Positions 15,403-20,516 of a stretch of 20,516 nt of DNA are shown piece after piece. Under the pieces are notes generated by a model. That model searched no databases. It saw nothing but the letters and a program-made list of their open reading frames with translations, and had not been told where the DNA came from. The stretch comes from an uncultured Atopobium sp. (GTDB lineage Bacteria; Actinomycetota; Coriobacteriia; Coriobacteriales; Atopobiaceae). The stretch lies in the NCBI GenBank assembly GCA_938036925.1, contig CALHVU010000027.1, positions 1-20,516 of the forward strand. Direction: 5' to 3'. How positions within the stretch are numbered: position 1 is the first letter of the stretch; every line of letters starts with the position of its first letter. The position numbers and the translations under genes were made by a program.

Positions 15403-16338
15403 ATGAAAAAGCGTCAAATGCTGTTAGGATGTCTGCTTGCACTGGTGCTTTCCGTAAGTGCAGTGCTTAGTGCCTGCTCATCAGGGGATAACAGTCCCGC
15501 AGGAAACAAAAAGTCTGCTGGTCAGATCGTAGGTGTTTGGGAAGCCTATGACATCTTTGAACCCGGACTAGGAAACCTGAGGGAGGGAGAAGCCTACGAT
15601 GATTATAAAGAGCAGTTCCATGCAATTTATGCTTTCAGCTTTGCTGAGGATGGAACTGGTCTGTTTACTCGCTTTGGCATAATGAAGCCTTTTACCTGGA
15701 CTGTTGATGCAGAAGGAAAGATTACAGTTACCCTTGAGGGAACTGCGGGATCTTTTACGGGACAGATTGACGCTGAGACTGGCAGGTTAAGGCTCAAGGG
15801 CACAGGCGACGATGAGACTGACGCCGAGCTTAAGCAGATTTCAACTACTGCTGGAGACTATGCAAGTGCTACCTATCAGCCATTTGACCAACTTACCAAT
15901 AAAGGTACCCTACCAACCATGGTTAGGTATGACGATCTCAAGTTCAAGAATTTTGAAATAACTCGAGAGGTTAATAAAGTTCTTATCGATACAGATAAGC
16001 TGTATATGAATCTGTATGCTATCGCTCAGGTACCGGGAAGCTCTCAAGAAGGTTACGTATTTGAGATTATCAACAAGTGTCCTGAGTCATTTTACGGAGA
16101 GTTCTCTCTTGGAGACAGAATTGGTCCTCTGAATGCCTTTGGTCAAGCCTCCTTACAACCTGGTGAGAAGTTCTATTTGTTCGTTCCTAATGTCTCGCAG
16201 ACACCTGGATCTCTTGTGGCACTTTCCAATCCAAAAGCCCAGGTTTCTATTGGTTACAATAACGGAACAACCTATACACCTGTTTCGGAAAGGGAGAAAG
16301 TACAGCTTGACCTAAACATCCCTCCTAAGTCTGAATAA
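15403..16338 (+). CDS. Lipoprotein, second and most divergent of four tandem paralogues
   Basis: Numbered from ATG 15403 (GAAGAAGG just upstream; an ATG at 15388 would add five residues) it has 311 residues. The lipobox is LSAC with Cys25, the same position as in its relatives. The Glu/Lys/Ala helical spacer of the others is replaced by a short Ser/Gly/Lys linker. Both domains are recognisable by GVWEA, DGTGLFTRFG, KPFTWTVDAEGK, LIDTDKLYMN, GYVFEIINK and LQPGEKFYLFV, but identity is clearly lower. It is therefore the oldest branch of the array or has a distinct partner. The spacer before it is 47 bp, with no terminator. Confidence 0.82.
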   Translation: MKKRQMLLGCLLALVLSVSAVLSACSSGDNSPAGNKKSAGQIVGVWEAYDIFEPGLGNLREGEAYDDYKEQFHAIYAFSFAEDGTGLFTRFGIMKPFTWTVDAEGKITVTLEGTAGSFTGQIDAETGRLRLKGTGDDETDAELKQISTTAGDYASATYQPFDQLTNKGTLPTMVRYDDLKFKNFEITREVNKVLIDTDKLYMNLYAIAQVPGSSQEGYVFEIINKCPESFYGEFSLGDRIGPLNAFGQASLQPGEKFYLFVPNVSQTPGSLVALSNPKAQVSIGYNNGTTYTPVSEREKVQLDLNIPPKSE

Positions 16339-16391
16339 CAAAAGAACGCATATCTTCAGCGTACTCACCACTACCACTGAAAGGACACTTG

Positions 16392-17339
16392 ATGAAACAA
16401 CATAAACTGCTACCAGTTCTTGCGCTTGTCTTGGCGCTCTCTGCTGGTGTTATGTTTACAGCTTGCACTCCTAACATTGGTGGGCCTTCGGCTGAAGAGA
16501 TTGCAGCTCAGAAGGAAGCAGAAGAGAAGAAAGCTGCTCTTGCTCCGTTTGTGGGCGTTTGGGAAGCAAAGTCTATTAGTGATCCAAAGAAGGGCGAGAT
16601 TCCCGAGAGTGTCTATCCAACAGCAAGAGACACATTCCAGGCCATTTACGGCTATGACTTTTCCGACGACGGCACTGGACTATTCATCCGTTTTGGTGCT
16701 CAGAAGCCCTTTACCTGGACCGCTGATGCTAATGGAAAGCTTACTATTACCCTTGCTGGCAACGCCGGAAGCTATACAGCAACCGTTGATTCCTCAGGCC
16801 AGATGACCATTGAGGGCTCTGACGGTTCCAAGGCAGTGCTTACCCAAGTAACTAAAACCTCAGGTGATTACTCTTCTCTTAAATATGCTCCATTTGATGC
16901 ACTTACGGGCAAGGGAACTATTGGAGGAAATTATTCCTCCCACGATGACTTCTACATGAATTTTAAGGTCGTTACCGAGGTCAACAGGGTTGTTGTTGAT
17001 AATGACGACATGTACGTCAGATATGTTGGAATTGCTACAACACCAAGCGGTCTTTCCGAAGGTTATGTTTTTGAGGTAATCAACAAGTCCGATAAGACGG
17101 CCTCATATGACTTTAGTATTGATAATTCGGACTCCACTGTGTTTGGAACAGCTCTTAATGTTCTTGAGCCTGGTGAGAGATTCTATGAGTTTGTAGTTAA
17201 TAGCTCCAACGCAGATGTACCTCTGGCTAAGCTTTCTGAAGCTAAGGGAACTTTTAAGTATTCCCATGTTGCAGATGGAAGCAGTCTTGAAGACGAGAAG
17301 ACCGAGCAGTTTGATTTGACGATTTCGCAGAATAAATAA
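16392..17339 (+). CDS. Lipoprotein, third of four tandem paralogues
   Basis: Numbered from ATG 16392 (AAAGGA about 8 nt upstream; an in-frame TTG precedes it) it has 315 residues. Lipobox FTAC with Cys25, then a TPNIGGPS linker and the same charged spacer EEIAAQKEAEEKK as the first and fourth copies. The first domain is almost identical to those copies (KPFTWTADANGKLTITL, GSYTATVDSSGQMT). The second domain keeps VDNDDMYVRY, GYVFEVINK and LEPGERFYEFV but differs in the loops. The 53-bp spacer before it has no terminator, so co-transcription with the second copy is likely. Confidence 0.82.
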   Translation: MKQHKLLPVLALVLALSAGVMFTACTPNIGGPSAEEIAAQKEAEEKKAALAPFVGVWEAKSISDPKKGEIPESVYPTARDTFQAIYGYDFSDDGTGLFIRFGAQKPFTWTADANGKLTITLAGNAGSYTATVDSSGQMTIEGSDGSKAVLTQVTKTSGDYSSLKYAPFDALTGKGTIGGNYSSHDDFYMNFKVVTEVNRVVVDNDDMYVRYVGIATTPSGLSEGYVFEVINKSDKTASYDFSIDNSDSTVFGTALNVLEPGERFYEFVVNSSNADVPLAKLSEAKGTFKYSHVADGSSLEDEKTEQFDLTISQNK

Positions 17340-17444
17340 TGCACTCATACGATACCTAGATTGAGCAGAATGAACTTTGCCAAAAAAGTGTCGCTAAGAA
17401 AAGACATTGTCAATCTAGAGAGCTTTGGTGTTGGAGGGACTTTC
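17340..17444 (+). promoter_or_regulatory. Leader before the fourth lipoprotein with an inverted repeat
   Basis: This 105-bp gap is the longest inside the array. It contains CTAGATTG (17356-17363) and its inverse CAATCTAG (17411-17418), 47 nt apart, which could close a leader stem just before the ribosome site GGAGG (17433-17437). The lipoprotein frame is open through the 3' part of this gap, but no start there has a ribosome site. Confidence 0.35.
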
Positions 17445-18395
17445 ATGAAACAGCGTAGACTACTTCTTATGCTTGTACTTACACTTGTGCTTTCTACCAG
17501 CATTATGTTTACGGCTTGCACTCCTAACATCGGCGGACCATCTCCTGAAGAGATTGCCGCTCAGAAGGAAGCAGAAGAGAAGAAGGCTGCGCGCGCTCCG
17601 TTTGTAGGTGTTTGGGAAGCAAAGTCTATTAGCGATCCTAGCCAGGGAGATATCCCCGAGAGTGTTTACCCAACGGCAGTAGAATCCATGAAGTCAATTT
17701 ATGGCTATGACTTTGCTGACGACGGCACAGGCAATTTCATCCGTTTTGGCGCTCAGAAGCCTTTTACCTGGTCTGTTGATGCTAATGGAAAGCTCACTAT
17801 TACTCTTTCGGGTAATGCCGGAAGCTACACAGCAACTGTTGATTCCTCAGGTCAGATGACCATTGAGGGTTCCGATGGCTCCAAGGCAGTTCTGAAGCAA
17901 ATCACTAAAACCTCAGGTGATTATTCCAGCCTTAAGTACAAGCCTTTTGACGTAATGGCAGACAAGGGCACCATTGCGTATAACTTCTCTTCTACTAAGG
18001 GCGAAGACAAGATGCGCTTTAAGCTAAAGACCGAGGTGGACAAGGTACTTATCGATAATGACGATCTTTATGTCAGGTATGTTGGTATTGCAAAATCCCC
18101 AGATGGTTACTCTGAAGGCTACGTCTTTGAGATTATCAATAGATCTGAAAACTGGGTTAATTGCACCTTTAAGTTAGATAATTCTGAGAATTCTGTATGG
18201 GCTTACGACTCTAACTATCTTGAGCGAGGCGAGAGGGTCGTTGCATTTGTAGTTAATAGTGCAAATCAGAAAAAGCCTCTTGCTGATCAGACCGAGGTAG
18301 ACGCAGTTGTTGAGTACTACCACATCAAAGGTGGTAAGAGCATGGAAGACACTAAGACAGAAAACGTTGACCTGGTAATTGCTGAGAAGAAGTAA
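17445..18395 (+). CDS. Lipoprotein, fourth of four tandem paralogues
   Basis: Numbered from ATG 17445, with GGAGG 7 nt upstream, it has 316 residues. The frame stays open to 17361, but that would put 28 extra residues before the signal peptide. Lipobox FTAC, Cys25, TPNIGGPSPEEIAAQ linker and charged spacer, then the near-identical first domain (KPFTWSVDANGKLTITL) and a diverged second domain (LIDNDDLYVRY, GYVFEIINR, LERGERVVAFV). Here the usual EPGER reads ERGER. A terminator follows 65 bp after the stop and closes the array. Confidence 0.82.
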   Translation: MKQRRLLLMLVLTLVLSTSIMFTACTPNIGGPSPEEIAAQKEAEEKKAARAPFVGVWEAKSISDPSQGDIPESVYPTAVESMKSIYGYDFADDGTGNFIRFGAQKPFTWSVDANGKLTITLSGNAGSYTATVDSSGQMTIEGSDGSKAVLKQITKTSGDYSSLKYKPFDVMADKGTIAYNFSSTKGEDKMRFKLKTEVDKVLIDNDDLYVRYVGIAKSPDGYSEGYVFEIINRSENWVNCTFKLDNSENSVWAYDSNYLERGERVVAFVVNSANQKKPLADQTEVDAVVEYYHIKGGKSMEDTKTENVDLVIAEKK

Positions 18396-18459
18396 GTGGA
18401 CTGCCGTAATGCGCCAAGTACGTACACATAAAACATTTACGTGTTAAGCGTGGAATATG

Positions 18460-18496
18460 TAGACGTCACCTGTACAATTGTGACGTCTATTCTTTT
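18460..18496 (+). terminator. Terminator of the lipoprotein array
   Basis: Perfect 10-bp stem TAGACGTCAC (18460-18469) with GTGACGTCTA (18480-18489), a 10-nt loop, then TTCTTTT. Confidence 0.9.
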
Positions 18497-18539
18497 ACTG
18501 ACCGCTCTTGTAGAGCTTAAGAAAGAAGCGTGATCTATC

Positions 18540-19118
18540 ATGCAGAAGGCTTTGATTTCGATTGACTACACCTACGATTTTGTAGCAGATGACGGAAAGC
18601 TGACGGCAGGCAAGCCAGCTCAGGCTATTTCAGATGCTATTTATGAGGCAACAAAGTGTGCTTTTGATCGTGGCGATTATATTTTCTTTGCTATTGATGC
18701 TCACGACCCAGATGATAACTTCCATCCAGAGACTAAGCTTTTCCCACCTCACAACATTATTGGAACAAGTGGTAGAGACCTGTTTGGTCCTTTAAATGAT
18801 TTCTACCAGCAGCACAAAGACGATAGCCATGTGTTCTGGATGGACAAACGCCATTACTCGTCCTTCTCGGGAACTGATCTTGATATTCGTCTGAGGGAGC
18901 GTGGCATTAACACGGTTATCCTGACCGGTGTTCTTACCGACATCTGCGTGCTGCATACAGCGGTTGACGCTTACAACCTGGGCTATCACATTGAGGTTGT
19001 TGAGCCAGCAGTTGCATCGCTTACGCCAGAGAACCATCAGTTTGCGCTTGCGCATTTCAAGAACACTCTTGGAGCAACGTTGGTTGATGCAGAACTCAAC
19101 GAGATTGAGAACGCGTAA
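18540..19118 (+). CDS. pncA: Nicotinamidase (isochorismatase-like cysteine hydrolase)
   Basis: The enzyme deamidates nicotinamide to nicotinate for the NAD salvage pathway in the cytoplasm. The 192-residue protein shows the catalytic triad Asp9 (in SIDYTYDF), Lys103 (WMDKRHY) and Cys136 (GVLTDICV). It also has a metal site Asp53, His55, His62 and His71, the same pattern as in known PncA enzymes. That set is why I favour nicotinamidase over a generic isochorismatase-like hydrolase. Start ATG 18540; the upstream AAAGAAG is a weak ribosome site, and a small hairpin GCTCT-TGT-AGAGC (18504-18516) precedes it. Its stop overlaps the next start in TAATG. Confidence 0.9.
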   Translation: MQKALISIDYTYDFVADDGKLTAGKPAQAISDAIYEATKCAFDRGDYIFFAIDAHDPDDNFHPETKLFPPHNIIGTSGRDLFGPLNDFYQQHKDDSHVFWMDKRHYSSFSGTDLDIRLRERGINTVILTGVLTDICVLHTAVDAYNLGYHIEVVEPAVASLTPENHQFALAHFKNTLGATLVDAELNEIENA

Positions 19119-19480
19119 TGACTCCAGAAGAACGAGCGGTTAAATGGTTTGAGAAGGTTCCTGAGGCAGATGATCTTTCATTTGACCAGAGGCTTGCTAT
19201 ATGCAAAAAGACCGGAATTGCCATGGCGCTTGTCTTTGTCGTTTTATTTTTACTTGAGTTGATACTTGCGTATGTGCTTACCGATGGCTCGTTTGTATTT
19301 ACTATGACCGATACTTTGAACAGCATACTATTAAAACCTGGTAGAAGAGTTACGGCCCAGGGAGTGGCTGTCGCGGGCATTTTTGTGGTAGCGCCACTAT
19401 TGGTCATTCCTGTAGCCGCTGCGCTTCTTGCTCGTTCCATTGTTTTTAAGCAAGAAATTAAGAAGTGCTTAGGTAAATAA
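19118..19480 (+). CDS. Small two-helix membrane protein translationally coupled to pncA
   Basis: The 120-residue protein has an acidic N-terminus (EERAVKWFEKVPEADDLSFD). It has two membrane helices at about 33-55 and 81-104, a short loop and a basic C-terminus KKCLGK. It starts inside the stop codon of pncA (TAATG) and so depends on its translation. I do not recognise a family. A role linked to nicotinamide or nicotinate movement is a guess from position only. The stop codon lies in the loop of an 8-bp hairpin (19468-19489). Confidence 0.75.
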   Translation: MTPEERAVKWFEKVPEADDLSFDQRLAICKKTGIAMALVFVVLFLLELILAYVLTDGSFVFTMTDTLNSILLKPGRRVTAQGVAVAGIFVVAPLLVIPVAAALLARSIVFKQEIKKCLGK

Positions 19481-19482
19481 CT

Positions 19483-19521
19483 ACCTAAGAACCTAAGAAC
19501 CTAAGAACCTAAGAACCTAAG
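19483..19521 (+). repeat. Tandem repeat of the 8-mer AACCTAAG
   Basis: Four full copies and one truncated copy lie end to end. The first copy also pairs with CTTAGGTA at 19468-19475, across the stop codon of the membrane protein gene. The array probably grew by strand slippage on one arm of that hairpin. Confidence 0.93.
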
Positions 19522-19545
19522 TAAATTACTTAAAACGTTGATAAG

Positions 19546-19570
19546 ACCCAAGGTAAAACTTGGGTTTTTT
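19546..19570 (+). terminator. Terminator of pncA and the membrane-protein gene
   Basis: Stem ACCCAAG (19546-19552) with CTTGGGT (19559-19565), then a run of six T residues to 19570. Confidence 0.92.
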
Positions 19571-19663
19571 GTTCGAGGCTTTAGCCTGTTGAGCGCGTGT
19601 AACGCGCGAAACACAAAACCACCCGCTATGCGGGTGGAGAATACTTTTTGCTTTGCAAATTAA

Positions 19664-19721
19664 ACTCCTTCCTTCTAGCATAGCGATTGTTCAGGTCACT
19701 AATAGCCAAGAAGGAAGGAGT
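19664..19721 (+). promoter_or_regulatory. 5' leader hairpin that hides the transposase ribosome site
   Basis: A perfect 13-bp stem (19664-19676 with 19709-19721) has a 32-nt loop. The right arm contains the ribosome site GGAAGGAG, 5 nt before the ATG at 19726. Sequestration by such a leader hairpin is known for IS200 and keeps transposase low. Confidence 0.85.
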
Positions 19722-19725
19722 AGCT

Positions 19726-20181
19726 ATGGCACATAAGGCCAATAGCCTTGCGCACACAAAATGGTTATGCAAATACCACATTGTGTTTACACCAAAGTAT
19801 AGAAGGAAAGTCATTTATAACAAATACAGAGAAGACCTTCGAGAAATACTCAAGATGCTTTGTGACTGGAAAGGAGTAGAAATTCTTGAAGGACATCTCA
19901 TGCCAGATCACATACACATGCTTGTGAGTATCCCACCTAAGATAAGCGTTTCAAGTTTTATGGGTTACTTAAAAGGTAAAAGCTCACTGCTCATGTTCGA
20001 TAGACATGCAAACCTTAAATATAAGTATGGTAATAGAAAGTTCTGGGCTGAAGGCTACTATGTATCAACCGTAGGTCTTAATGAGGCGACAATAAGAAAA
20101 TATATTCGAGAACAAGAAAACGCCGATATAGCTCAGGATAAATTAAGTTTGAAGGAATATGAAAATCCCTTCGATAAATAA
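19726..20181 (+). CDS. tnpA: IS200-type Y1 (HUH) transposase TnpA
   Basis: The 151-residue length matches IS200 TnpA (about 152). It binds end hairpins and cuts and rejoins single-stranded DNA. The HUH metal motif HIH is at 62-64 in LMPDHIHMLV. The catalytic tyrosine is Tyr126 within RKYIREQ, which also supplies the conserved Gln130. KYHIVFTPKYRRKVI near the N-terminus is typical. No frameshift or stop is present, so the gene looks intact. The start is ATG 19726, placed 5 nt from the hairpin-hidden ribosome site; upstream TTG 19687 lies in the hairpin loop. Confidence 0.95.
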   Translation: MAHKANSLAHTKWLCKYHIVFTPKYRRKVIYNKYREDLREILKMLCDWKGVEILEGHLMPDHIHMLVSIPPKISVSSFMGYLKGKSSLLMFDRHANLKYKYGNRKFWAEGYYVSTVGLNEATIRKYIREQENADIAQDKLSLKEYENPFDK

Positions 20182-20325
20182 TCTTGCTGGATAGCCAGTT
20201 TAACTGGCTGCCGGTGTTACATTGCTATTGTGACCTGAACGAAGTGAAGGGCAAAGGACTTGAGTCCTGGGCAAGTATAATTAGGGTTATACCCTAAGAG
20301 CAAACCACCCGCTATGCGGGTGGTT
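20182..20325 (+). ncRNA. Structured 3' segment of the IS200 element, possible small RNA
   Basis: After tnpA come 120 bases of non-coding DNA with stacked palindromes: AGCCAG/CTGGCT (20193-20209), GGAC/GTCC (20256-20267), TTAGGGT/ACCCTAA (20281-20297) and the end hairpin with 10 paired bases (20303-20325). In tnpB-bearing relatives this zone is transcribed as a guide-type RNA. No tnpB is present here, so an RNA role is only a possibility. Confidence 0.3.
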
Positions 20326-20415
20326 ATGATTTACCGAGAAAAACGACACGCTAATAGCAACGATTTTTATATAAAAGATGCGTCAGTTGTTTAAAAGTAA
20401 ACCATAGAGCAGGAC

Positions 20416-20516
20416 TTATGAGAAATCCTCAGGAGAGACATCCTCAATAAACTGGCGGAACTCCTCAAGCTCTTGGGCCTGAACGTCCTTCTCGACATCA
20501 GTAAAATCTGGAGCAG
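20416..20516 (-). CDS. C-terminal end of an unidentified protein (partial)
   Basis: The minus strand is open from the window edge to a TAA at 20416-20418. It encodes about 32 residues that are acidic and helical, ending EEFRQFIEDVSPEDFS. The composition and the neat stop near the window edge suggest a genuine gene end. The protein cannot be named from this fragment. Bases 20327-20415 between it and the insertion sequence show no gene. Confidence 0.55.
   Translation of the reverse strand, partial: APDFTDVEKDVQAQELEEFRQFIEDVSPEDFS

Larger units (their letters stand above)
19611..20326 (+). mobile_element. IS200-type insertion sequence (single-gene, IS200/IS605 family)
   Basis: The element has one Y1 transposase gene and no tnpB. 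Both ends carry the same 19-nt palindrome (CCACCCGC-TAT-GCGGGTGG) at 19619-19637 and 20305-20323, as expected for IS200/IS605 elements, which move as single strands and mark their ends with hairpins rather than terminal inverted repeats. No target duplication is expected. Exact ends cannot be fixed from sequence alone. Extra hairpins just outside the left palindrome (AGGCT/AGCCT at 19576-19587, GCGCGT/ACGCGC at 19593-19607) may belong to the flank or to the element. It inserted just beyond a terminator, where it harms no gene. Confidence 0.9.

Noticed and set aside
19483..19521. CRISPR-like tandem repeats
   Set aside because: Units are 8 bp and adjacent with no spacers, so this is a simple tandem repeat.
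19619..19637. Left palindrome of the IS200 element as a transcription terminator
   Set aside because: No T-run follows, and the identical palindrome at the other end marks both as transposon ends.

Overview
The window looks like chromosomal DNA from a Gram-positive, moderate-GC actinobacterium. Three things point to Coriobacteriia of the Atopobium/Lancefieldella/Olsenella type: the order rplM-rpsI-glmM-acpS-nnr-alr-udg-tsaE, strong AGGAGG ribosome sites with some GTG/TTG starts, and LPxTG proteins beside lipoproteins. The taxon is inferred from gene content, not measured.

Positions 1-4310 are a loosely packed accessory stretch. It has a terminator, a patatin-like lipase, a small four-helix membrane protein, and a 505-bp repeat-filled spacer. 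Two minus-strand genes follow: a solitary PfkB-type (1-phosphofructokinase-like) kinase and a membrane-anchored esterase of the esterase D / antigen 85 fold. The spacers carry families of degenerate repeats that no gene explains.

Positions 4480-11720 are the housekeeping core, all on the plus strand. rplM-rpsI encode L13 and S9 and end at a clear terminator. glmM-acpS-nnr-alr-udg-tsaE then form a tight operon with gaps or overlaps of a few bases. It serves amino-sugar and D-alanine supply for the cell wall, acyl-carrier activation, NAD(P)HX repair, uracil repair and tRNA t6A formation. It closes with an 18-bp-stem terminator.

Positions 11720-18500 are a surface-protein island. Two tandem paralogous LPNTG cell-wall proteins come first. 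A two-helix membrane protein is transcribed toward them. Four tandem paralogous lipoproteins follow, each with the lipid-accepting cysteine at residue 25. The lipoproteins share a lipocalin-like N-terminal half that is almost identical in three copies and a diverging C-terminal half. A common divergent promoter region with an inverted-repeat operator candidate separates the membrane protein from the lipoproteins. No function is known for these proteins, and they are the most novel content here.

Positions 18500-20516 hold a nicotinamidase coupled to a small membrane protein, an 8-bp tandem repeat, a terminator, a complete solitary IS200-type element with matched end hairpins, and the last 33 codons of a minus-strand gene that runs off the window.
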